A stretch of DNA of 64,000 nucleotides, taken from Rickettsiales bacterium. GTDB lineage: Bacteria > Pseudomonadota > Alphaproteobacteria > Rickettsiales > JAJNBL01. This document shows positions 52,008 through 59,703 of this stretch, in pieces (position 1 is the stretch's first letter; the number at the start of each line of letters is the position of its first letter). A program made the position numbers and the translations under genes. Below the pieces are notes generated by a model that was not told the DNA's origin, searched no databases, and saw only the letters and a list, made by a program, of their open reading frames with translations. The stretch covers positions 372,001-436,000 of the forward strand of contig JAJNBL010000001.1 in assembly GCA_021156175.1 (NCBI GenBank), written 5' to 3'.

Positions 52008-54005
52008 ATGAGCAAAACCAGTATTGAGTGGGACATTGACGATTCTTCCGACGAGGAAGGCGTATCAGAAGCACGGGAAAACTATGATTTGGAAGCCCAG
52101 CATGAGGCGTATCTAGAAAACCCTGCTTATACTGAGGTAGATCAAGAAGGTTATTCAGCTGCCGCGCATATGTTAGGCGTGGAGTTACTTTATTCTCCAG
52201 AGGTGAGTGCTGAGTATTACTCTAAGAAGCGCGAGCTGTTAGCTGATTCTACCTTACCTTCTGATGAGGATTTTACGAAGTGGGTGCGGACTTCTGTGCG
52301 TAAAACTGTGGAAAGTGTTTTATCCCTTTCCCATCATAAAGAGAATTGCAACACCATTGCGAAAGCATTTCTCGATAGCCATCCCAAAACCTTTAATAAA
52401 ACGGTAGAGACACTTTTAGAGGATAAGCGCACCCTATTCAAGGAAGAGACTGCATCTAAGGCACTTACCATTTTGTATAAAGCACTGGATAAATTTCTGG
52501 CTAAAGAAGATGTTACCGCTTTAGAAAATACTACTCAGAATTTCACAGTTGATAGCCTGACGAACAATAATGCGATTGTTCGTGCATTAGTGCCAAATTT
52601 GAATGCGGAAATAAACTGGCTAAAACAACAAGGCTTTGTTGGGCAGGATGGCTGGCAATTTTTGGCTAAGGAGAGACGTGCAAAAGCGCATACTAATACG
52701 CAGAATTTCACGCCACTTCAAAAATATTTATTCGCACAAGCAACCGCTGAAAATAGGCGCAATCATATCACAAATGTTTTAAGTACAACCACGGTTGCGC
52801 GATATAAACTAGAAAAATACCTTCATGAAGAGAACAATAAACAATTGTATCTTATCCCTACTCGAAACAATGGCCATATCGAAGCATATTCTTTTACAGC
52901 TATTCCCCAAGAACCCCACTTACAAGCATTGTATGAAAACCATCCAGAATTACTAAAGCCCTATATAATCTGCAATGTTTCCACGCTTAAAACTGAAATG
53001 GCAGAAAAACTAACAGACATCTCTGACCTAGAAGAAGCATTTATTAAGCATCTCCATGCTGATCGTGGAAAAGTTCTCGATAAATTCGAACGGAAAACGC
53101 TCCCACAAACCTATACATTTGAATCTCCTACAGGCGTTTCACATCTCGCAAATCTACGATTATCCAACCGCTCGGAGAGAAGAGCAGTAAGGCAAATGCA
53201 AGCCGAGCAAGGTCAGCATATTGATGGAGAGATGTATCATCGAAGTTGGCGATTTGGTAATCTAGATTATCTTGCTTTAGAGACCCATGAAATTACAAAG
53301 CGGGGCGGACGTACAGATCTCGTAAATAACCTTGCTAATTATAAGGATATTGCTGACCAACTTACCCAGTTGCGTGAAAATATAAATCGAGGATTAGAAG
53401 CAAAAAATAAGACTAAAATAGGCGATCCCACTTTAGCGCGCGCTATTAAGAGCATTGTACAAGGAGATGGTTTTGCGGCCTTAACCTATAAAAATGGAAA
53501 TCCCGTTCCACTAACCTCTTCTGACTTTAAGCTTCTCCGCAAAAATTTGGTTAATGTGGCCTATCTATTGTTCGGGACAGAAGCCGTTCGTAACCCCTCT
53601 TCTCTTGTATTGCACCCGATGCTCCTGGATTTAGTCATTGCGAACGAAATGAGCTGGAAAAAAGCACTATCTCACACAGAGTATGAAACACAATTCGGTG
53701 GTGGCATGATGCCCATGTCGATGGGTAGCTATAAAAAAGAGGGGAAAGAGACAAAGCAACAAGCACAACCTGTTCCATGTGCTCGCGCTTTGCAGGATAC
53801 CTACGAAGACTATTTACCTTGGAAATACCGCTATCCTGGCGAATCTCAGAACGATACAAGAAAGACAGAAGAGCTGGTAAGACGTGAAGCCGAACTCACA
53901 AAAACCTGGGTAGAGAAATATGCTTCCGATAAACAAACTTTTTCTGAGAAAATTAGCGCTATTCGGGAAAATGCCAAAAAGTATTTTGGACTGGTGCCTG
54001 AATAA
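52008..54005 (+). CDS. Large unknown protein (665 aa)
   Basis: Not recognised. A 665-residue hydrophilic protein with an acidic N-terminus (WDIDDSSDEEGVSEARENYDLE), then mostly helices; no membrane segment, signal peptide or clear catalytic motif. A central basic stretch (NLRLSNRSERRAVRQMQAEQ near residue 385) could contact nucleic acid. The C-terminus has a short Gly/Met-rich loop (GGGMMPMSMGS) and a charged tail. GGACAATCACC precedes the ATG, a weak ribosome-binding site. It sits between the RTX locus and umuDC in element C; a secreted effector or phage-derived function are both possible. Confidence 0.5.
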   Translation: MSKTSIEWDIDDSSDEEGVSEARENYDLEAQHEAYLENPAYTEVDQEGYSAAAHMLGVELLYSPEVSAEYYSKKRELLADSTLPSDEDFTKWVRTSVRKTVESVLSLSHHKENCNTIAKAFLDSHPKTFNKTVETLLEDKRTLFKEETASKALTILYKALDKFLAKEDVTALENTTQNFTVDSLTNNNAIVRALVPNLNAEINWLKQQGFVGQDGWQFLAKERRAKAHTNTQNFTPLQKYLFAQATAENRRNHITNVLSTTTVARYKLEKYLHEENNKQLYLIPTRNNGHIEAYSFTAIPQEPHLQALYENHPELLKPYIICNVSTLKTEMAEKLTDISDLEEAFIKHLHADRGKVLDKFERKTLPQTYTFESPTGVSHLANLRLSNRSERRAVRQMQAEQGQHIDGEMYHRSWRFGNLDYLALETHEITKRGGRTDLVNNLANYKDIADQLTQLRENINRGLEAKNKTKIGDPTLARAIKSIVQGDGFAALTYKNGNPVPLTSSDFKLLRKNLVNVAYLLFGTEAVRNPSSLVLHPMLLDLVIANEMSWKKALSHTEYETQFGGGMMPMSMGSYKKEGKETKQQAQPVPCARALQDTYEDYLPWKYRYPGESQNDTRKTEELVRREAELTKTWVEKYASDKQTFSEKISAIRENAKKYFGLVPE

Positions 54006-54043
54006 GCCTTTGGTTTTCTGAAAGCTAAATCATTTGTTTTGTT

Positions 54044-54071
54044 GTTTGCAACCTGATATTTGCGTGCAAAC
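54044..54071 (+). promoter_or_regulatory. Inverted repeat upstream of umuDC
   Basis: GTTTGCA (54044-54050) and TGCAAAC (54065-54071), perfect 7-base arms 14 bases apart, about 80 bases before umuD. It has no T-run and is more like an operator than a terminator. It does not match the usual alphaproteobacterial GTTC-N7-GTTC LexA box. Confidence 0.4.
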
Positions 54072-54121
54072 ACTTTTCTCGCGATGTATATTAAATAATA
54101 AACATCACCCCTCCAACACGT

Positions 54122-54135
54122 GAGGCAACTGCCTC
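54122..54135 (+). promoter_or_regulatory. Short palindrome just before umuD
   Basis: GAGGCA-AC-TGCCTC, 14 bases before the umuD ATG, in the place where a ribosome-binding site is expected; no Shine-Dalgarno sequence is visible between it and the ATG. It may form a hairpin that limits translation. Confidence 0.4.
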
Positions 54136-54148
54136 CTTTGGCTTTATC

Positions 54149-54532
54149 ATGAGCAACACTCTACCCCTCTACACCTCTACCGTCTCCGCAGGCTTCCCCT
54201 CGCCTGCTGATGATCACATGGAGCTTTCGCTTGATATCAACCGCCACCTAGTCAAAAACCCACCTGCAACGTTCCTCATGCGCGTCAGCGGTGATTCCAT
54301 GAACGGCGCTGGGTTGATCGAGAACGACATTCTGGTAGTCGATCGAAGCGTTACGCCGACCAACGGCAAGATCGTCATCGCTGCTGTTGCGGGCGAGCTG
54401 ACCGTCAAACGCTTTACGCTACGCGATGAAGCCATGTGGTTAGTGCCTGAAAACCACAACTATCCCGCCATCCCGTTCACCGAAGAAACCGAAATCTGGG
54501 GCGTGGTGACAGGCCTGATTCGAGAACTATAA
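54149..54532 (+). CDS. umuD: DNA polymerase V subunit UmuD (S24/LexA-type peptidase)
   Basis: A 127-residue protein. The self-cleavage site is SAGFPSPA near residues 13-20 (Ala-Gly, LexA-like), the nucleophile is Ser in [10 protein letters not shown] near residue 51 and the general base Lys is in [10 protein letters not shown] near residue 88. RecA-stimulated cleavage gives UmuD', which joins UmuC. The umuC ATG is two bases after its stop. No good ribosome-binding site is visible. Confidence 0.93.
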   Translation: MSNTLPLYTSTVSAGFPSPADDHMELSLDINRHLVKNPPATFLMRVSGDSMNGAGLIENDILVVDRSVTPTNGKIVIAAVAGELTVKRFTLRDEAMWLVPENHNYPAIPFTEETEIWGVVTGLIREL

Positions 54533-54533
54533 C

Positions 54534-55781
54534 ATGTACTTCCTTGTCGACTGCAACAACTTCTATGTCTCGTGCGAGCGGGTGTTCGATCCCTCGCTCA
54601 AAGACAAACCCGTGGTCGTGTTATCGAGCAACGACGGCTGCGCCATTGCGCGCTCCAACGAAGCGAAAGCCTTGGGCATCGGGATGGGGGCACCGATTTT
54701 TCCTTATAAGCAGTTGATCGAACGCGGCGAACTCATCGTACGCTCCGCCAATTTTGCGCTTTATGGCGATATGTCCAAGCGCGTGATGTTGATACTGCGT
54801 GCTATGAATGCAGACATCGAGGTTTATTCCATCGACGAAGCCTTCGGGAAATTCGAAGAAACGGATGAAGCCACACTTACCCAACGTACCTTAGAAATCC
54901 GCACGCGTATTCTGCAATGGACGGGCCTGCCTGTCTCGGTCGGCGTTGCACCGACGAAAACGCTTGCAAAACTCGCCGGAGATTATGCGAAGAAACGAAG
55001 TGATGGCGTCTTTGTCTTATGCACTCCCGCTACATGGGAACCTTTGCTCAATGAAACACCACTTACCAACATTTGGGGAATTTCGCGCGGATTAAATCAA
55101 CGCTTCCTGACGCTGGGCATTGGCAATGCTGGAGCGCTCGCGAAAGCTGATCCCAAACGCATACGTCAAGCTTCCAGTGTGGGAGGCGAAAAGCTGGTGT
55201 ATGAACTTAACGGCACCCCTTGCATCCAAACCCACACAGACGATCAAAAATCCATCATCTGCTCGCGCTCGTTTGGAATCCCGGTACGCGACAAGGAAGT
55301 GCTAAGAGAAGCGATTGCCTATTTCATCACACGCGGAGCCGAGAAGCTAAGAGGATATGGCAAAAAGGCACGAGGTTTAAGCGTCAGCATATACACCAAC
55401 CGTTTCGCTTCGTCCGAAACGCATTACCACCGCGAAGAACACATGACCTTTCCCGTTGCCACCAGCGACACGCGTCGCCTTTTGCATGCGTCCGAAGAGT
55501 TGCTGGATCGAATGTATAAGCAAGGCATCACTTACAAAAAGGCAGGCATCTTGCTATATGGGTTCGAGGATGCATCACAACTGCAAACGAGCTTACTGGG
55601 AGAAGCGGACTCCACCAAAGCAAACTTGTTGATGCGAGCCCTGGATCGATTGAACAAACGGCTTGGCCGTGGATCGGTGTTCTTTGCGAGTGAGGGATTT
55701 ACGCACTCCTGGGCTCCGAAATCGGATTCGCAGTCGCCGCATTATACGACAAGGTGGGAGGAGTTGCCGCGGGTGAGGTGA
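54534..55781 (+). CDS. umuC: DNA polymerase V catalytic subunit UmuC
   Basis: A 415-residue Y-family translesion polymerase. The palm carries [18 protein letters not shown] at the N-terminus and [11 protein letters not shown] near residue 100, with the catalytic acidic residues. The thumb/HhH region follows, and the C-terminal part is the UmuC-specific little finger. Coupled to umuD, it makes error-prone bypass of damaged DNA possible. Being in an integrated element, it is a mobile mutagenesis module. Confidence 0.96.
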   Translation: MYFLVDCNNFYVSCERVFDPSLKDKPVVVLSSNDGCAIARSNEAKALGIGMGAPIFPYKQLIERGELIVRSANFALYGDMSKRVMLILRAMNADIEVYSIDEAFGKFEETDEATLTQRTLEIRTRILQWTGLPVSVGVAPTKTLAKLAGDYAKKRSDGVFVLCTPATWEPLLNETPLTNIWGISRGLNQRFLTLGIGNAGALAKADPKRIRQASSVGGEKLVYELNGTPCIQTHTDDQKSIICSRSFGIPVRDKEVLREAIAYFITRGAEKLRGYGKKARGLSVSIYTNRFASSETHYHREEHMTFPVATSDTRRLLHASEELLDRMYKQGITYKKAGILLYGFEDASQLQTSLLGEADSTKANLLMRALDRLNKRLGRGSVFFASEGFTHSWAPKSDSQSPHYTTRWEELPRVR

Positions 55782-55865
55782 ATGGAAGTAATTCAGGACT
55801 TCCCTTTCAACTCCATCATTGATAAATTGTGTCGGCACGAAAAAAGTATTAACACTTGCTGATTC

Positions 55866-55904
55866 TTGACGACATAGTATTGTCCCATAGTCTCCATTGG
55901 AGAC
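55866..55904 (+). promoter_or_regulatory. Possible promoter with perfect palindrome before the SIR2-like gene
   Basis: TTGACG at 55866 lies 16 bases from TAGTCT, and the perfect palindrome GTCTCC-ATT-GGAGAC (55890-55904) covers the expected start site, about 50 bases before the SIR2-like ATG. This fits an operator, but a regulator has not been identified. Confidence 0.4.
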
Positions 55905-55953
55905 CCAGAGCCAAACGATTATGCATACAGAAGAGTAAATTCCAGGAACTCGT

Positions 55954-57054
55954 ATGGCGGATTTTGAAACATCTCAATCTGAGCACGATAGTTTTAGCAG
56001 GTATGTGAAGGCACGAAGAGTTTTTGTGCTAGGTGCAGGCTTTTCAGCCGACGCCGGAATTCCTATGACAGGGACCTTATTGCAAAAAGCTATTGATAAA
56101 TCTCGGGCAGAATGTCCTGGTTTATTCGAAAGAATCTGCAACCAGGTCCGCTCCTGCTTTGGCATAGAAAATGCTGTAACACTAGAGTTCGATAAACTTC
56201 CATTTTCTGAAATTATGACCTTTCTCCACTACATCGAATTAAGTGAGCATGGTGGGGGAGAGCGTTATTGTGATTATGGCTCACGCGAGAATTTGGCATT
56301 GCGTTTTTATCTAGCTAAAACCATTTGTGAATTAACCCCTTCTCCAGAGGCTATTTCAGCATTATATCGAAAATTCGCTGCGCAATTATCTCCAGGAGAT
56401 ATAGTAATTACATTCAACTGGGATTGTCTTTTAGAAAATGCTTTAAAGGCCATTGGAAAAACGTATTCTTACTCTGGAGAGCAAGATCGTATTGCTATTT
56501 GGAAGCTACATGGTTCGATCAACTGGCGATTAGGTGAAAACTATTGGGAGGGAAAGAAGAAGGAGTTGCTTAATTGGAAATCATTTGATTTTGCCAAAGG
56601 CATGATGGTAAAGGAAGTATATCATTGCGATGAATTACGCAGATTTGTAAATTGGCATCCTTTCCAACCTTTAACAAGCGAGGTGCGCCCCTTATTAGTG
56701 CTTCCTGGTTTTGGAAAGTCAGAAGATGTGCGTAGTATTGCCCCCGTATGGTACAAGATTTCACAGGCTTTTGGTTATAATCATGATGTTTATATAATTG
56801 GCCTTGGATTAGCCAAAGACGACTTTGTTATACGTAGTTTCTTTATGGATTCGTTACCCTATCTACAGCAGTACACTGGCATTGATGGCCGGAAAGTTCA
56901 GATTATTAACCCTGATCCTTTAACAAAAGAAAATTATGGCTTCCTAGTGGGTAGCTCTCATATTGACTTTATCTGCGAAAAATTTTCAGAGAAGCATGTT
57001 GAACAAATGATAAACAGACAACGTGCGATTACTTGTGAGATCGGGCTAAATTGA
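55954..57054 (+). CDS. SIR2-like NAD-binding protein, candidate defence gene
   Basis: A 366-residue protein with the SIR2 fold signature: GAGFSADAGIPM at residues 27-38, ITFNWDCLLENAL with Asn155 and Asp157, and KLHGSINW with His186, which match the NAD-binding and catalytic positions. The C-terminus (from ~240) has DVYIIGLGLAKDDFVIRSFF, the second half of the nucleotide-binding fold. Many stand-alone SIR2 proteins of this type in mobile DNA deplete NAD+ on phage infection; some need a partner protein. Here no partner is next to it. The defence role is inferred from the family and position, just inside the boundary repeat R2. Confidence 0.8.
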   Translation: MADFETSQSEHDSFSRYVKARRVFVLGAGFSADAGIPMTGTLLQKAIDKSRAECPGLFERICNQVRSCFGIENAVTLEFDKLPFSEIMTFLHYIELSEHGGGERYCDYGSRENLALRFYLAKTICELTPSPEAISALYRKFAAQLSPGDIVITFNWDCLLENALKAIGKTYSYSGEQDRIAIWKLHGSINWRLGENYWEGKKKELLNWKSFDFAKGMMVKEVYHCDELRRFVNWHPFQPLTSEVRPLLVLPGFGKSEDVRSIAPVWYKISQAFGYNHDVYIIGLGLAKDDFVIRSFFMDSLPYLQQYTGIDGRKVQIINPDPLTKENYGFLVGSSHIDFICEKFSEKHVEQMINRQRAITCEIGLN

Positions 57055-57078
57055 ATAACAGTATATCTCTGTTCTGAA

Positions 57079-57183
57079 TCAAGATTCAATCCTGGGGGCA
57101 CAATTGGGGGCATACCCACATCGCCGCCAATTATTTCACAAACAATCTCAATACCTTATTTCACCCCGGCGTGTCCCGTAGGG
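57079..57183 (+). repeat. att-like repeat R2
   Basis: GGGGGCACAATTGGGGGCATA, CACATCGCCGCCAATTATTTC, AACAATCTCA, CCTTATTTCACCCCGGC and core GTCCCGTAGGG at 57173-57183. About 100 bases long and the closest relative of R1 and R3. Confidence 0.72.
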
Positions 57184-57278
57184 CAATGAGGTTTATATAT
57201 TAATAATAGCAGAACTTTTCTGTTCTTTGAAGCTACCTTAAGTCTTCGAACTTCTACTAATTGTACTATAATCGAGTA

Positions 57279-57962
57279 ATGGTGATAAAGGCCGAAGGAG
57301 TTATTCTTTTGCATGGGCTATTCCTTACTTCTAGGAGTATGGAAAAAATAGCCTCTTTCCTAATGCATAGCGGCTTTCAAATACTAAACTTATCTTATCC
57401 TTCAACAAAAGAAACCATCGAAGACATTGTAGAAACGATTCACCCTGAAATTTTGGCATTCTCACAAAACGTTACAAAAGTGCATTTTGTTGGACATTCG
57501 ATGGGGGGATTAGTGATTCGTGCTTATTTGCATCGATATTTTATGACAAAGGTAGGACGAGTTGTTTTTTTAGGGACTCCTAATAGGGGAAATGAACTAG
57601 CAGATTTTATGCACCACTGGTGGTTATATAAAATGTTATTTGGCCCTGCGGGGCAACAGCTTATAACAGGCTATAAAGCTTCAAAAGAACCATTAGTTCC
57701 TATCAATTACGAGTTAGGCATCATTGCCGGATACCGAAGAATAGGCCCGCCTGCATGTTGGCTTACAAATGAATCGAGTGATGGTATCGTATCAATTACA
57801 AGCACCAAAATAGACGGGATGAAAGATCACATAATCATTTCAACAGGCCATATTATGTTACTTTTTGACCGTGAAGTTTGGAAACAAACGTTATCTTTTC
57901 TAAAATATGGACAGTTTAAGCATAAAAAATATAGAAACTTTATGCCGTTCCTCCGAAAATAA
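57279..57962 (+). CDS. Alpha/beta hydrolase, lipase-like
   Basis: A 227-residue protein from the ATG at 57279 (a TTG at 57261 would add six residues). VILLHGLFLTSRSM near the start is the oxyanion-hole region, VHFVGHSMGGLVIRAY is the nucleophile elbow with Ser, and FLGTPNRGNE is typical of PGAP1/lipase-type hydrolases; the catalytic His is probably in the STGHIMLLF block. No signal peptide. The substrate is unknown. It opens element D after R2 and is 26 bases upstream of the SDR gene. Confidence 0.8.
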   Translation: MVIKAEGVILLHGLFLTSRSMEKIASFLMHSGFQILNLSYPSTKETIEDIVETIHPEILAFSQNVTKVHFVGHSMGGLVIRAYLHRYFMTKVGRVVFLGTPNRGNELADFMHHWWLYKMLFGPAGQQLITGYKASKEPLVPINYELGIIAGYRRIGPPACWLTNESSDGIVSITSTKIDGMKDHIIISTGHIMLLFDREVWKQTLSFLKYGQFKHKKYRNFMPFLRK

Positions 57963-57963
57963 G

Positions 57964-57984
57964 CCTCACATAACTTATGTGAGG
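57964..57984 (+). promoter_or_regulatory. Perfect palindrome covering the SDR ribosome-binding site
   Basis: Arms CCTCACATAA and TTATGTGAGG pair over 10 bp around one C. The right arm contains GAGG, the only ribosome-binding site before the SDR ATG at 57989. It could be an operator, a terminator lacking a T-run, or a translation switch. Confidence 0.5.
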
Positions 57985-57988
57985 GATT

Positions 57989-58846
57989 ATGCAGCATTTT
58001 CCTGCCCAACACCAAAAACATCAACCAGGCTCAGAACAAAAGATGGTGCCTGCACCTGAGTCCTTTATGTCCCATTATAAAGCTGCAGGAAAACTGGAAG
58101 GGAAAAAAGCACTGATCAGTGGAGGCGATAGTGGTATCGGTCGTGCTACGGCCATTGGTTTTGCGATGGAAGGAGCGGATGTGGCATTTATTTATCTTGA
58201 TGAAGGGAATGAAGGAAAAGACGCAAAAATCACCCGTGAACATATTGAGAAGCACGGACACAAATCTATCGCAATTCCTGGAGATATCGCCGATAAACCT
58301 TTTTGTGAAGCGGTCGTTGCACAAGTCGTAGAAGCTTTTGGTGGGCTGGATATACTTGTTAACAATGCCGCAGAACAGCATGTTCAAGAACATCCGGAAG
58401 ATATTTCCGAAGAACAACTCAAACGTACTTTTGCAACAAATATTTTTGGAATGTTTTTCCTCACCCAGGCCGCACTTAAGCATATGAAAGAAAGCGGATC
58501 AATTATCAATAGCACATCGATTGTAGCCTATCGCGGAAAGAAAAACCTTATTGACTACAGTGCTACGAAAGGAGCGATATTGGGATTTACGCGATCATTG
58601 TCAGCCAATCTTGTCGAGAGAGGCATCCGCGTCAATGGAGTTGCACCTGGCCCCATCTGGACTCCGCTTATCCCTTCATCCTTTTCAGCAGAGGATGTGG
58701 AGCACTTTGGAGAACATGCACCGATGGGACGTGCCGGACAACCGGATGAAATAGCTCCTAGTTACATATTCTTAGCCTCCGAGGATGCAAGTTATATGAC
58801 AGGACAGGTACTACATCCGAACGGGGGCACAATTATTGCGGGGTAG
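57989..58846 (+). CDS. SDR-family oxidoreductase (YghA-like)
   Basis: A 285-residue short-chain dehydrogenase. The extended N-terminus (about 40 residues, with GSEQKMVPAPES) is typical of the YghA/YhdF group. Cofactor motif GGDSGIGRA near residue 46, NNAAEQ, and the catalytic Ser-Tyr-Lys set in INSTSIV...YSATKGA. The C-terminal RVNGVAPGPIWTPL is present. Such enzymes are often linked to stress responses and occur near ku/ligD in some alphaproteobacteria. Ku starts 4 bases downstream. Confidence 0.9.
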   Translation: MQHFPAQHQKHQPGSEQKMVPAPESFMSHYKAAGKLEGKKALISGGDSGIGRATAIGFAMEGADVAFIYLDEGNEGKDAKITREHIEKHGHKSIAIPGDIADKPFCEAVVAQVVEAFGGLDILVNNAAEQHVQEHPEDISEEQLKRTFATNIFGMFFLTQAALKHMKESGSIINSTSIVAYRGKKNLIDYSATKGAILGFTRSLSANLVERGIRVNGVAPGPIWTPLIPSSFSAEDVEHFGEHAPMGRAGQPDEIAPSYIFLASEDASYMTGQVLHPNGGTIIAG

Positions 58847-58849
58847 ATT

Positions 58850-59701
58850 GTGGCACAGCGTGCCTATTGGAAAGGTCATATACGCCTCTCGCTGGTTTCA
58901 TTCCCAGTGCGGCTTTATCCTGCTGTAACGGGGACTGAAAAAATCGCGTTGCACCAGTATCATAAAAAAACCGGCGAGCGCATCCATTACCAAAAAATTA
59001 CAGACAGTGGGATAGAGGCGGAACCAGACGATATTATAAAGGGGTATGAGTATGAAAAAGGTCATTTTGTCTCTATTGATGATCGGGATATGGAAAAACT
59101 TCGGCTGGAAAGCAAGCACACCATTGACCTTGTCCAGTTTGTGGATAGTGAAGAAGTTGATCCCATTTATTTTGAGCATTCCTATTTTGTGGCACCTGAT
59201 GGGGAAATCGCCCAAGAAGCCTTCCTAACCGTACGTGAAGCGCTCAAATATACCCATAAAGCGGCAATCGGCCAAATCGTGCTCGGGAGTAAAGAACGGA
59301 TCGTTTTACTTCGGCCATGCAGAAAAGGACTTATCTTAAACACGTTGCGCTATGCCTATGAAGTGCGTAATGCCGAAACCTATTTTGAAGATATCCCCTT
59401 AAAAGCTCAACTGAATGAAGAACAGCTAGAACTCGCGGAATTATTGATTGAGAAGAAATCAGCCCCTTTCGATCCCAAAGCATTTAAGGATCATTATCAG
59501 CAAGGCTTAATGGAAATCATCGAAGCAAAACTACACGGAAAATCCTTTAGAAAAGTCGAGGATAGAGGAAAGCCCAGTAACGTGGTGAATATTGTCGATG
59601 CCTTGAAACAAAGCTTACGGCAAGCAGAAAGCACGAAGTCGGAACCCTCTAAGGGTAAACCTCCTCCACGCACACGGAAAACAGGTAGGAATCGAAATTG
59701 A
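58850..59701 (+). CDS. ku: Non-homologous end-joining protein Ku
   Basis: A 283-residue bacterial Ku from a GTG that follows the SDR stop by three bases. The N-terminus AYWKGHIRLSLVSFPVRLYPAVT is the Ku start, and the core HQYHKKTGERIHYQKIT and PIYFEHSYFVAPDGE is typical. The ring-shaped homodimer binds double-strand ends and recruits LigD. The basic C-terminal tail (PPPRTRKTGRNRN) is common. It shares an operon with ligD (stop and start 3-6 bases apart). Confidence 0.95.
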   Translation: MAQRAYWKGHIRLSLVSFPVRLYPAVTGTEKIALHQYHKKTGERIHYQKITDSGIEAEPDDIIKGYEYEKGHFVSIDDRDMEKLRLESKHTIDLVQFVDSEEVDPIYFEHSYFVAPDGEIAQEAFLTVREALKYTHKAAIGQIVLGSKERIVLLRPCRKGLILNTLRYAYEVRNAETYFEDIPLKAQLNEEQLELAELLIEKKSAPFDPKAFKDHYQQGLMEIIEAKLHGKSFRKVEDRGKPSNVVNIVDALKQSLRQAESTKSEPSKGKPPPRTRKTGRNRN

Positions 59702-59703
59702 CC

